Assembly (NCBI RefSeq): GCF_011393025.1
Contig: NZ_JAAOEO010000011.1
Location: 1 to 64,000, forward strand
Length of the DNA stretch: 64,000 nt
Source of the DNA: Neobacillus terrae
GTDB taxonomy: Bacteria > Bacillota > Bacilli > Bacillales > Cytobacillaceae
Direction of reading: 5' to 3'
Part shown: piece by piece, positions 1 to 8,900 of the stretch
How positions within the stretch are numbered: the first letter of the stretch is position 1
Layout: every line of letters begins with the position of its first letter
The notes under the pieces: model-generated
Databases searched by the model: none
Told to the model about the DNA's origin: nothing
What the model saw: the letters and a program-made list of their open reading frames with translations, nothing else
Made by a program: the position numbers and the translations under genes

Positions 1-248
1 CCAAAAACTATCTCGGAGCACTGTATAGGCGTACAGCATCACGAAAAGGCAGGAAACGCGCAGGAATTGTAGTCGCTCATGCCATGTTACGTATATCTTA
101 TTATCTTTTAACCCGAAAAGAAATGTATGTAGACTTAGGCGAAGATTACTTTGACAAGCAGAGACAACAATCCATTGTCCGGCATTCACTAAGAAGACTC
201 GAAAGTTTAGGCTATATAGTCACTCTACAAGAACCTAAAGCATCTTAA
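1..248 (+). CDS. IS110-family transposase, C-terminal part (cut by window edge)
   Basis: The open frame enters from the left edge (first full codon at 3) and stops at 246-248. About 81 residues are visible. They contain YLGALYRR, RKGRKRAGIVVAHAMLR, LTRKEMYVDLGEDYFD and RHSLRRLESLGY, which is the conserved tail of IS110/IS116/IS902 transposases (Transposase_20 region). These enzymes pair a RuvC-like DEDD domain with a serine-containing C-terminal domain, and some are guided by a bridge RNA from the element's flank. Only the C-terminus is present, so activity cannot be judged. The 210 bases after the stop, up to the next transposase gene, show no other gene. A non-coding IS110 end could lie there but was not located. 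Confidence 0.85.
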   Translation, partial: KNYLGALYRRTASRKGRKRAGIVVAHAMLRISYYLLTRKEMYVDLGEDYFDKQRQQSIVRHSLRRLESLGYIVTLQEPKAS

Positions 249-457
249 TCCAGTCCACTTTTCTACAATAGATCATGAATGGCGCTCTCCCCTTTTTTAA
301 AAAAGAATGAGCTGCGTCTTATTTTAGTATTGCCTTTTTTCCTTTTTCATAGAAGTTTATTTTCATGGTAGTTAACCAAGATTATTTCCATTATTCTAAC
401 TTTAACATAAACTCTTAAATAGTTTGCCGGCTTTATTCAAATTTTTCCACACCAAAA

Positions 458-1468
458 TTACGCTGATCTTAACATCTCCACTGTAGAATGTTTTGAATTC
501 CGGCAAGAACCTAAGAGTAATTGTTTTACCCGTTCAGTTTTGGCGATAGTTTTTGTTTGATTAATATATTTGAACCAGAAAAGATAGTTATCCAAGTACT
601 TGGTGGCCACACCTTGAAACCTTTGCATAAATTTCTTGAGTTGGGTGTGATAGGCGTTGACGTGCTGGATATGGTAAATTGACTTCTTGACGTAAATTCC
701 CTTTCGTATATTTACAACTTCGTGCTTTAGCCCTTTTTCTACTGCAAACTTCTTATAATTAGTTGCGTTATCCGAACATAACAAAGCGTTATTATCTATA
801 AATTGACCCAATACACGGTCAATTTCAGTACTTTTAATTCTTCCTGTGCCGGCCATTTCTGAAATTACTTGTCCATTTCGGTCCTGGGCTACGAGCACGC
901 ATATTTGTTCATTAGAAATGCCCCTTTTTGTAGCAGATCCACCTCTTTTACGGGCTTTCCGGTGGGAGATATCTTTTTTGCCTTTGTGACTTTCCAAAAA
1001 GTAAGTTTCATCACTCTCGACAATTCCTTTTAATGTACTGTGGCCTAATGACCTAAGAGCATTAAGGATTTTATGCCGCCAGTAGAAGGCAGTTGAGATA
1101 TGAATTTTTAATACTTCAGTGATTTTAGGGAACGTATAGCCCTCAACCATCATCTTAAAGTATTCCAACCATTTACTTGGGTAATGGGTGCCCGATAGGG
1201 GAGTGTTAGTCATATCATTGAACGTTTTTCCGCAATCCTTACAGAGGTATCGTTGCCTTCCTCGATATTTTCCGTTCTTTTTAACAGAGACACTTCCACA
1301 ATGTAAACAAGCAAGACCTTCGTGAAATCGACTTTCACGGATATCTTTAAATATCTTTGCTATGTCTCCTTGATCTGCCGGAAACAATAGAAACTTAATC
1401 GCATTATATAACTTAAATTGTTCTGATTTAGATAATTCCGAGAATCCTTGAAATACACTTTCCCACAT
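458..1468 (-). CDS. IS1595-family (ISXO2-like) transposase
   Basis: 336 aa and apparently full length. An N-terminal zinc ribbon (about residues 54-85) shows CLHCGS and CKDCGK. It is followed by a DDE-type transposase domain typical of IS1595/ISXO2: an SDETYF acidic motif near residue 152, CSDNA near 232 and a YHTQLKKFMQRF region near 273. The start is ATG at 1468, preceded on the minus strand by an AGGAGG-type ribosome binding site with good spacing. The family catalyses cut-and-paste transposition of small insertion sequences. I looked for terminal inverted repeats on both sides and found none convincing, so the element's ends are not drawn. It may be a passenger in the larger AT-rich mobile region or an independent insertion near the IS110 fragment. 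Confidence 0.9.
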   Translation of the reverse strand: MWESVFQGFSELSKSEQFKLYNAIKFLLFPADQGDIAKIFKDIRESRFHEGLACLHCGSVSVKKNGKYRGRQRYLCKDCGKTFNDMTNTPLSGTHYPSKWLEYFKMMVEGYTFPKITEVLKIHISTAFYWRHKILNALRSLGHSTLKGIVESDETYFLESHKGKKDISHRKARKRGGSATKRGISNEQICVLVAQDRNGQVISEMAGTGRIKSTEIDRVLGQFIDNNALLCSDNATNYKKFAVEKGLKHEVVNIRKGIYVKKSIYHIQHVNAYHTQLKKFMQRFQGVATKYLDNYLFWFKYINQTKTIAKTERVKQLLLGSCRNSKHSTVEMLRSA

Positions 1469-1546
1469 TTTTACCGCCTCCTAGAACGCAATTATAGCAA
1501 GGTCCTATTAGTATCGGTAAAAAACAACAATCTATGCGAAAACAGC

Positions 1547-1578
1547 CAAAAAAAAACATTGATCACTGTGTCAATGTT
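1547..1578 (-). terminator. Rho-independent terminator after the XRE gene
   Basis: An 8-bp stem (AACATTGA at 1555-1562 with TCAATGTT at 1571-1578) is followed on the minus strand by a run of about nine T. It lies just beyond the stop of the XRE regulator gene and separates it from the IS1595 transposase gene. Confidence 0.75.
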
Positions 1579-1626
1579 CATAAAAAAACTTATTCAAGAA
1601 TAGTTGAGGCTAGCTTGTAATATGGA

Positions 1627-1983
1627 TTATTCTTTTGCTTTGCTATATGTTTCAAAAATTTCTTTTGCTACTTTATGTATTAACTTTACATCCTGTAATT
1701 TTCTGTCTGCTAATAAGTTTACAATTAACCCTACCATTTCATTTTTGGAAACATATTCATCAAGAACCAAATTATTAAAGCTGAATACTGTTTTCACATC
1801 TTCCTCTAAACCATTTAAGATTTTATCTAAGGTTTCCAAGGTGATATTTCTTTCACCTCTTTCCACCCCCGCTAAAAAAGATGTTTGAAGACCAGATTTT
1901 TCTGCTAACTCCTCTTGAGTTAATTTTTTCATTTTTCTTATTTCTCGAATGTTATTACCAACGAATTTAACCAGATTCCCCAT
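1627..1983 (-). CDS. XRE-family helix-turn-helix regulator
   Basis: 118 aa from the chosen start. An N-terminal HTH_3/XRE DNA-binding domain (about residues 8-62) carries the typical LTQEELAEKSG recognition-helix region and ERGERNITLETLDKIL. The remaining 55 residues are a helical tail of unknown role, perhaps for dimerisation. The frame opens at a GTG at 1992, but that codon lies inside the Shine-Dalgarno sequence GAGAGGTG, so ATG at 1983 is preferred. The gene is divergent from the DGQHR-domain gene at 2119. A perfect interrupted palindrome lies between them, suggesting autoregulation and joint control, which is inference. Small stand-alone XRE proteins like this commonly control mobile-element or defence modules. 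Confidence 0.85.
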   Translation of the reverse strand: MGNLVKFVGNNIREIRKMKKLTQEELAEKSGLQTSFLAGVERGERNITLETLDKILNGLEEDVKTVFSFNNLVLDEYVSKNEMVGLIVNLLADRKLQDVKLIHKVAKEIFETYSKAKE

Positions 1984-2014
1984 TATATTCACCTCTCTTA
2001 AAGAGTAGGTGAGC

Positions 2015-2028
2015 TATCAAACTTGATA
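2015..2028. promoter_or_regulatory. Candidate XRE operator in the divergent intergenic region
   Basis: A perfect interrupted palindrome, TATCAA-AC-TTGATA, lies about 30 bases upstream of the XRE start and 90 bases upstream of the DGQHR gene. Its 14-bp size and position suit an XRE-dimer operator. A second short palindrome, ACTTATAAGT, sits at 2064-2073 on the DGQHR side. No binding data are implied. Confidence 0.4.
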
Positions 2029-2118
2029 CAGATACATATGATATAACTTCCATTGATTTTTGAACTTATAAGTACTATTATTTTTAAATAATAAATATAT
2101 TAATATGAGGTGTTAATA

Positions 2119-3111
2119 ATGGGAGATTACTTGCCATCAAATATAGTAATTGAAAACGTGTTGCAATTTAAAATGAGAGGTAGAGTAGCGTACCAAGGGT
2201 TTGTTTCTTCACAAGTGGCCATTCACTTTTCTCACTCAAAACCATATAATCACCCTTCAGGAAAAGGTTATCAGAGGCCCATAAACAAGCAGAGAAGTAA
2301 AGAATTTGCAAATTATTTATCAAAAGGAGAAGATTCTTTATTCACTCCAATATTATTAAATGCTGCTGGCAACTGGGAATTTCACTCCTATAATAAAGAA
2401 CGTCCCTTATTTGGTAGATTAGTCGCCAAAAAAAAAGCTTCGTTAATGGATGGGCAGCATAGACTTGCAGGAATTGAAGAATACGTAAAAAAAACAGATG
2501 CAACGTTAAATATTCCATTTTTAGTTTTCCATTACTTAGATGAAGATGAAGAAATTAAACTTTTTGATATTATAAATACAAAAGCTAAAGGTATTGGTAC
2601 TTCATTAAGCAGATATCTTAACAGGGATAACGATGACATTAGCTGGATAGCGACAAATTTAATATTAAGACCTGAAAGTCCTTTTTATAGCAAGGGAACG
2701 CTTATTGGTAAGAGAAACAAAGATAAACATATCACTTTGCAAAACCTTTATAACCTCGTTTCTTTACTTATTAAGAAATCTGATTTAGCTGATCTTTCTA
2801 AAGAAAAAATATTAAGTATTACGCTATTTTATTTTAACGCTGTTAGAGAAATACTTTCATCGGAATGGGAAGATGTTAAATCTTATAGATTAACACACAT
2901 TCTTTCTCTAAACGCTCTAGCAATTGTAGGAAATGAAATAATTAATAAAAATTTTCTGCATAAAAGCCAGCAGCCAGATTCTAGTGCAATATTGGCTAAA
3001 CTACAAAAGCTTAATCAAATAGATTGGTCTTCAAATGGAGACCTAAAGTATTTAAAAGGAGCTAGTGGTTCAAAAATATTAGCGCAGGATATATTAAATT
3101 GTATAAAGTAA
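2119..3111 (+). CDS. DGQHR-domain protein (DndB-like)
   Basis: 330 aa. The signature MDGQHRLAGIEEY (about residue 110) and the following region (FLVFHYLDEDEEIKLFDIINTKAKGIGTSL) identify the DGQHR family. That family includes DndB, the regulator of DNA phosphorothioation, and related proteins in DNA-modification and defence islands. The start is ATG at 2119 with GAGGTG seven bases upstream; the earlier in-frame GTG at 2110 overlaps that site. No dndA/C/D/E, dpd or other modification genes are visible nearby, so a role in phosphorothioation is not supported by context. It is divergent from an XRE regulator and converges on the recombinase operon, with a shared terminator between. The function is best given as a DndB-like protein of unknown role, probably element cargo. 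Confidence 0.75.
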   Translation: MGDYLPSNIVIENVLQFKMRGRVAYQGFVSSQVAIHFSHSKPYNHPSGKGYQRPINKQRSKEFANYLSKGEDSLFTPILLNAAGNWEFHSYNKERPLFGRLVAKKKASLMDGQHRLAGIEEYVKKTDATLNIPFLVFHYLDEDEEIKLFDIINTKAKGIGTSLSRYLNRDNDDISWIATNLILRPESPFYSKGTLIGKRNKDKHITLQNLYNLVSLLIKKSDLADLSKEKILSITLFYFNAVREILSSEWEDVKSYRLTHILSLNALAIVGNEIINKNFLHKSQQPDSSAILAKLQKLNQIDWSSNGDLKYLKGASGSKILAQDILNCIK

Positions 3112-3120
3112 AGTTAAAAA

Positions 3121-3160
3121 AAATACAAGGTTTCTCATTCATCTGAGAAACCTTGTATTT
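3121..3160. terminator. Bidirectional terminator, perfect 17-bp stem
   Basis: Bases 3121-3137 are exactly complementary to 3144-3160, with a 6-base loop. A-rich and T-rich flanks allow termination in both directions. It separates the DGQHR gene (plus strand) from the converging end of the four-gene recombinase operon (minus strand). Confidence 0.85.
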
Positions 3161-3197
3161 ATTATCATGAACCTAGTTTTAGGACATAAACTATTCA

Positions 3198-4190
3198 CTA
3201 CTCAAAACTTATAATACCTTTAAATATTTCATGTTCAATTTCCTTTGCACGCAAATTAAGTTTTTCCCTTATTTTATCTTCGTCTAAGGTCTTTTCAGTG
3301 TTAAGGGGAGATTTTTTTATTTTGTTAATATCCAAACTTTCATCTATTCTTTCAGGTTCCTCAATGAAAAATTCATCAATTGTTCCTAAGTCTTTATCAG
3401 GTGAAAAACTTTTATTATTTGATTGTTCTACCTCTAATATATAACTTAGAGAAGAAATTATTTCACTCAAATCAAAATTTCCATTTTTATAATCCTCTAA
3501 TCGAATTAAGCTTTCCTTATCGATTTTTACTCCGGTAGAAATCACTCCTTCAATATAAAGTAAATATTCAACAATGGTTTCATAATGATGTCTGTTTACA
3601 AAGCTTTCTAAAATAATATTCTTATCACGAAGTTTCTTGTTTTTTTTCTCAAGATTTTTAATCTCTTGTTTTAATTTTTGGATAACCTCATTTTTTTCGC
3701 TTTCTACTTCGAGGATTTTATTTTCAATTTTTTTTATTTCTGTGTCTTTTTTATATGTTAATTCCACTTGTTTAATAAATTCTTGCGATAAATCTCCGTA
3801 ACTGTCATGGATCTTTTCACGGTGTCTATCGAGAAGAATTAGAGCTCTTTCAAGCTTTTCTTTTGTATTATTTTTTTCGATAAATTTTTTAATATTTAGT
3901 TTTTGATAAATTGGGACAACCACGGTTTCAGAGGTCGTATTAATTAGTTCTCGTTTTAAGTTATTATTCAATTTTTCTATATATTTTTTTACTTCTTTTC
4001 TCCTAGTAAAGTCCTGGTAGTGAGCTGGCTTATGTAATTCCTTGGTAGAGTACTCAGCTAATTTTGAAGGTGATAAACGTGATACTATATGTCCATACTT
4101 TTTTATGTACAAATTAATAATTTCTAGTAACTCCTCATTACTAAACTTTAATGGTCTACCACTACCATTTTTTATTTTAGTCTCACTCAT
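3198..4190 (-). CDS. Coiled-coil protein ending the recombinase operon (TnpC-like position)
   Basis: 330 aa. Near the N-terminus the protein has a GRPLKFSNEELLEIINLYIKKYG segment resembling a DNA-binding start, then KLAEYSTKELHKPAHYQDFTRRKEV. From about residue 105 to 195 a charged helical stretch rich in Lys/Glu (ending in KKNKKLRDKN) predicts a long coiled coil. The acidic C-terminus has no recognised domain. ATG at 4190 is preferred over GTG at 4199 because AGGTG lies six bases upstream. It overlaps the 590-aa recombinase gene by 8 bases, implying translational coupling. In Tn554-type transposons the third gene, tnpC, encodes a small accessory protein that aids or orients transposition. 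By position this is its counterpart, but it is much longer and sequence homology is not established here. Confidence 0.6.
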   Translation of the reverse strand: MSETKIKNGSGRPLKFSNEELLEIINLYIKKYGHIVSRLSPSKLAEYSTKELHKPAHYQDFTRRKEVKKYIEKLNNNLKRELINTTSETVVVPIYQKLNIKKFIEKNNTKEKLERALILLDRHREKIHDSYGDLSQEFIKQVELTYKKDTEIKKIENKILEVESEKNEVIQKLKQEIKNLEKKNKKLRDKNIILESFVNRHHYETIVEYLLYIEGVISTGVKIDKESLIRLEDYKNGNFDLSEIISSLSYILEVEQSNNKSFSPDKDLGTIDEFFIEEPERIDESLDINKIKKSPLNTEKTLDEDKIREKLNLRAKEIEHEIFKGIISFE

Positions 4191-5955
4191 CAATATCACC
4201 TACATTTAGGTTTTCAGTTAATTTCAAATACTCCGCCGCACTTTGCTGTATATTTAAGATTCTTCTCTTAAATTCTGCAGCTTCCTTATGAGTTTTATTA
4301 AATGACTTCAAAACGCTAAATAAAAACAGGCCTTCATCATTAATTCGGTTTTCTAATTGTTTTCTTCTCTTTTTTATCATTGTATTAAATTCGTCACTAC
4401 TTTTAATAAAATGATTACACACTAAACAATCTCCAAAAACAGGTAAACAATCTGAAACATCACCAACAAAGAATTTCTTTGAATAACATTTTCCATAATC
4501 CAATTCTTTACACTTATCACTTGACTGTAGTTCCAAACCTCTTAATATAGACTTAAAGCTAACTTCTTTATTTATAGAGTTCTCCTCGATACCAAAATCA
4601 ATTGTCCTTTTTTTCAATTCTTGGAACTTGAAATAAGCCATGCACTTTACAACTTTACCAATATGATTAAAATAGTGATACGAAATATTGATATCTTTGT
4701 GTCCTGCAAAATCCTTAATAAGTATGGGATTAAAATCATTTAAAACTAAATTAATCATTGAAAAGTGTCTTGTATCACCAATCTGAATCATCATTATTTC
4801 ATTTGGTTTTAAGAACTCGTCCTTTCCTAAAAATGCGTTCTTATCTTGAGCATAAAAAGGTTTTTGCAAGACTTTTATTCCAAATTGTTCTTGTATAACT
4901 TTTTTGTAAAACTTTCCAATCAAAGAACTAAGGTGCCTTGTGCCAAACTTATTCAGTTTAAAAAAATTTTCTAACCCGGTTAAATCACGATAGGCCGAGA
5001 GTGAAAATAAAAATTCCCTCTCCCCATATTTTTCAACCAACGATTTATACTCAAAGATCATATTTGCTATATCAATTGATATAGGGTACTCATGTATTGT
5101 ATAATCGAACTCTAATTTATGAGTAACTTCAGTTTTACCCCCTTTTAAGTTAGAGCGCCTTATTTTCAACATATATTCACCTGTATTAATTTCTCTAATA
5201 CAATCGAAAGGTATGATAACAAATTCTGTAGGTCTTAATGGCAGCACCATTGTAATTTTCCACCATAAATAAATAGGGAAATAAAGGGCTTTTTCCTCAC
5301 TACTTGCTTGAATGTCCCAAAACTGATTTAATAATTTATCAAAGAAAAAGATAGATTGAAATTCAGATAAAAACCGTTGTTCAAGACCTTTATTTCGCTG
5401 CTCTACTAAAATTTTTTCTCGTATTTCTTCGTATGTAATTGAGCAATCTTCTTGGAAATTTTCTGTTTCAGGAATTGGATAGAAGTCTAATATTTCCAGA
5501 CAAGTCTTTAATAGCAACAAATTTTTTTCATCTAATCTCTTTCTGCCTTTAATTACATCCTCTGCTGATGAATTAGAACTAAAATAACGGGTATATTTTA
5601 TAACATTTTTAAATGCATTAAATCTAACATTTAATTGAAGTAAAGCATTGGTCTGTAATTCAAAAACAAAGTAAACCTTTATTACATTTTTAAAATCCTG
5701 AAATGAACCTAATTCACGACTACTCTTTTTTTCAGATTCAAATAATGTTTGAGGTAATGTAAAATCAAAAATTTTTGTAATTACCTGGTTGGTTATGATC
5801 CATTCATTATCAAAAAAAGAATCATTCAAAATAATTTTATTCTTCCTATACTCTTCGAATATTTTTGTTCCTTCTTTTATAGTTTCATTATTAAATTCAA
5901 GAAATTTAGTAATATACACGCCTTCATTTTCAATTTTTTTCTTTATAGCTAACAT
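4183..5955 (-). CDS. Tyrosine-type site-specific recombinase (TnpB-like)
   Basis: 590 aa. The C-terminal half shows the tyrosine-recombinase core. A box-I arginine lies in VLPLRPTEFV (about residue 243). A box-II region GDTRHFSMI keeps the Arg and following His but has Gly where HxxR normally starts. An AGHKDINISYHYFNH segment supplies the Gly-His and candidate catalytic Tyr. A cysteine cluster after the core (CKELDYGKC, then DCLPVFGDCLVC, about residues 490-520) suggests a zinc-binding tail. The start ATG at 5955 abuts the stop of the upstream 1196-aa gene with no gap, and the end overlaps the downstream coiled-coil gene. Size and gene order match TnpB of Tn554 (about 630 aa). It presumably acts with the 448-aa recombinase on the element ends. 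Confidence 0.8.
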   Translation of the reverse strand: MLAIKKKIENEGVYITKFLEFNNETIKEGTKIFEEYRKNKIILNDSFFDNEWIITNQVITKIFDFTLPQTLFESEKKSSRELGSFQDFKNVIKVYFVFELQTNALLQLNVRFNAFKNVIKYTRYFSSNSSAEDVIKGRKRLDEKNLLLLKTCLEILDFYPIPETENFQEDCSITYEEIREKILVEQRNKGLEQRFLSEFQSIFFFDKLLNQFWDIQASSEEKALYFPIYLWWKITMVLPLRPTEFVIIPFDCIREINTGEYMLKIRRSNLKGGKTEVTHKLEFDYTIHEYPISIDIANMIFEYKSLVEKYGEREFLFSLSAYRDLTGLENFFKLNKFGTRHLSSLIGKFYKKVIQEQFGIKVLQKPFYAQDKNAFLGKDEFLKPNEIMMIQIGDTRHFSMINLVLNDFNPILIKDFAGHKDINISYHYFNHIGKVVKCMAYFKFQELKKRTIDFGIEENSINKEVSFKSILRGLELQSSDKCKELDYGKCYSKKFFVGDVSDCLPVFGDCLVCNHFIKSSDEFNTMIKKRRKQLENRINDEGLFLFSVLKSFNKTHKEAAEFKRRILNIQQSAAEYLKLTENLNVGDIDE

Positions 5956-8900
5956 TTATATTTTTTCTCCCCTGTTTTTTTCACCTATCCCAAAAATTAT
6001 TTCGCGGATTTCTTCCAAATCTCCAATATTAAAAATTTTTTGAAGGGCAAATAATATTTCTCTTAACACAGGCGTAAACATGGAATCTATCAACTTTCTA
6101 TACTTGTTTTTTTCATTGTCTGTTTTGCTTTCAACTTCACATGCTGCCAATTCTCTTAACCTTTGTCCTATTACAAACAAAGTAGTTTTTAGATAGATTT
6201 CTTGACCACAGCCTATACACGTTTTCCTATTTGGCTCGATACAGCCGATTCCTTTAGCAACAGAAATACAATTCATATTTTTTTCTCGAGCTGGTGCCTC
6301 GCCATTTGCAATAGTATTTAGGAACCTGTATATTGATTTCTTCTTTTCTATCGAAATACTATCTATGTCTCCTTTGACGCCAAATTCTTCAATAAGGATA
6401 ACTGCCTGTTTTTTTGATTTTTCCAAAATTTCATTGAATTGAACAAGGAGCATTTCTAAATCATATGGTCTCAATTCGCTAAATGTTTTTAAACTTTTAG
6501 TTTGTTGAGGCAAAGACATATTGAGTACATTTTCTTCACCTTCTATAATTTTTAGCACAAGATAAGGTACAAAACTACAAACACCTCGCTCAAAGAGCTC
6601 TCTCATTACAATTTCTCCATCGGTTAATTTCCTATATCCTTCTAAATAAACACTAGTAGTATTTGTTTTTTGGTCACCTTTACACATATGGCTTCTTGCG
6701 AAACTAGAAAGAATATACCCTGTACCGATTTTCTTTTTTTCTGCAATTTTTGCCACATGTATTTGGAATGTTTTATTTAACCTAAGATTATTTAATCCAT
6801 TACCTTTAAAAATATTGGTAAATTCCGGCCCAAAAAAATCAATTTGTTCTTTTATATTAAATTTTCTACTTGAGATTAAATATTTATTATTCTTTGACTT
6901 TCGATGTGCCTCACATAAACCCAGTAACATACCCAACCTATATCTTATACTTTCAGGAATTTCAAATACTAAATTTGGAGGATTAAATTTTTTCGTTTTT
7001 AATGGTTTTAAATTTAAATAATGTACCCTCATTTCCACTTCTGTAGTGATCTTGAATGCTATTTCCTCGGTAAATTGATTGTCCCTTATTAAAGTAAAAA
7101 ATTCATCAGGTTGCATATTCAAATTTGGATGTGGTAGTTGATTGATCATATCTATCCTTCTCCAAGCACATATATAATGCAACAAACTATAGAGCCAGAG
7201 AGAAGCGAATCGAGTATTTTCCAATGCCTTTTCTAAATATTCTTTATACCAAGCATGTGTTTCATTCAACAAAAGAAATCCGAAACGAAAATATTGTTCT
7301 TCTGTATAAGGTGAAACTCCTCCTTCAGTTTTTTTATAAGCATTTCTTTTGTCAAACCTATATATATTTTTATATTTTGTATCGTATTTTTTTTGTAATT
7401 CATTCAGAAAAAGACAGATATGTCTATTGGCATCTTTTCCCCTCTCTTTAGAGTAAAAAATTAATAATGATTCTATTTCTTCATCCGAATAAGAAAATAA
7501 CTCCTTATCAATTGTAGAAATAATCTTATAAAAATCTATCATTGAATTTACATAAGTACCTTTTAGTTCAAGACGTTTTAATGCAAAATTAAAAAATTCT
7601 CGCATACTTACATTAGCTTTATTATTAGACATATTAATTACTAGCGACTTAAATTTATTAACTTTATCTAAGCTTGGATCTCTTTTAATCATCACTTCTT
7701 CAAACATATTTTTTATCTTTTCGATATCCTCTTTATATACATAACTATATCTTTGGTTAAAAGGAGTTTCTGTTCCATTAATTATTCTAATTGATTCTGA
7801 TTTCATTCTTTCAGCTAATAAAGCTGCATTATAAGATTGATCTAAAGCATCCTTTTTTTTCTTTTTCGATAAATGTTTTAGTAGAGCTATTAAAGGAACG
7901 GTTTCCTCTCTAAAGATTTCCCAATAATCAATATCATGTTTATGGACATAAAGTTTTCTACTTGTTGAAATAATTATTTCATTCTTAAAGAAATTCCTTA
8001 GTCTTTCTTTCTTACACCCTAATTTTTTTGCAGCTTCAACTAAAGAAATATAAGTGTCATTTTTACTATAGTCTGGCTTAAATTCTGTACATATTTTTTC
8101 TAAAATTTTAATAGAATATAATTTATCCCCTGGCAGCCACTCAATCAGATAATTTTGGTATTTTGAGTTTAAAATATCGCTAAGAGACTCATCTTTCACA
8201 TGCAGACCGTTCTGCTCTCTTAAAATTTTTTTTAACTCTTCCGTATTAACAGTTGTTTCTTTAAATCTTAAAACATCACTTTTCAAGAAATAGAACCCAT
8301 TTTTATAGAAGAATTGAACAGGCATATTATTTAAAAAACTTAACCAATTAGCTCGGAGGCTAAGATTTCTTTTAGTATTTTTTTTATCATACATTTTGGT
8401 AGTACTCTTTATATTACAAATAATTTTTAATGCCTCATTAAAGCTGACAAACTCTTCTTCTTCAGAAAAGTACTTTGCTTGATTAATTAAAAATCTTTTA
8501 AGGACATGCAGTACGTCATATCCAAATGTTAATTTACTATTACTTTGATATGGTAGATCTAAAGCTTCACAAATGGTAATAATAATTGGTTCATAATGTT
8601 TTAAACTGCTAGTGGAGGAGGGGGACAAATATTTTCTGTATAAGTGTAAAAAGTCACTAATATCAAATATTTTTTTACTATTTAGTTTACCTTCTAAAAA
8701 ATGAGTCTTTAATAGATTAATAATTTCCTTCGGATATCTTTTGATATTAGAAGGTAACCACTTTATCTCAAAATCAGAAAAATCCTTGTATAAAGTTTTA
8801 TTTAATAATGATTTTGAGATTTTTATTCCTCTCTCCTTTTCCAGGATTGCCCATATTTGATCTCTTGTTACTATTTTAGCTTTAAACTCTAGTACATCTT

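Noticed and set aside
430..1549. Terminal inverted repeats for the IS1595 element
   Set aside because: GGCT-like ends at about 430 and 1549 match at only a few bases; not above chance.
1604..1888. 94-codon plus-strand frame opposite the XRE gene
   Set aside because: It is antisense to a clear HTH protein, has no ribosome binding site and gives a low-complexity product.
2119..3111. Complete Dnd phosphorothioation system
   Set aside because: Only a DndB-like protein is present; none of dndA, dndC, dndD, dndE or dpt genes is seen.
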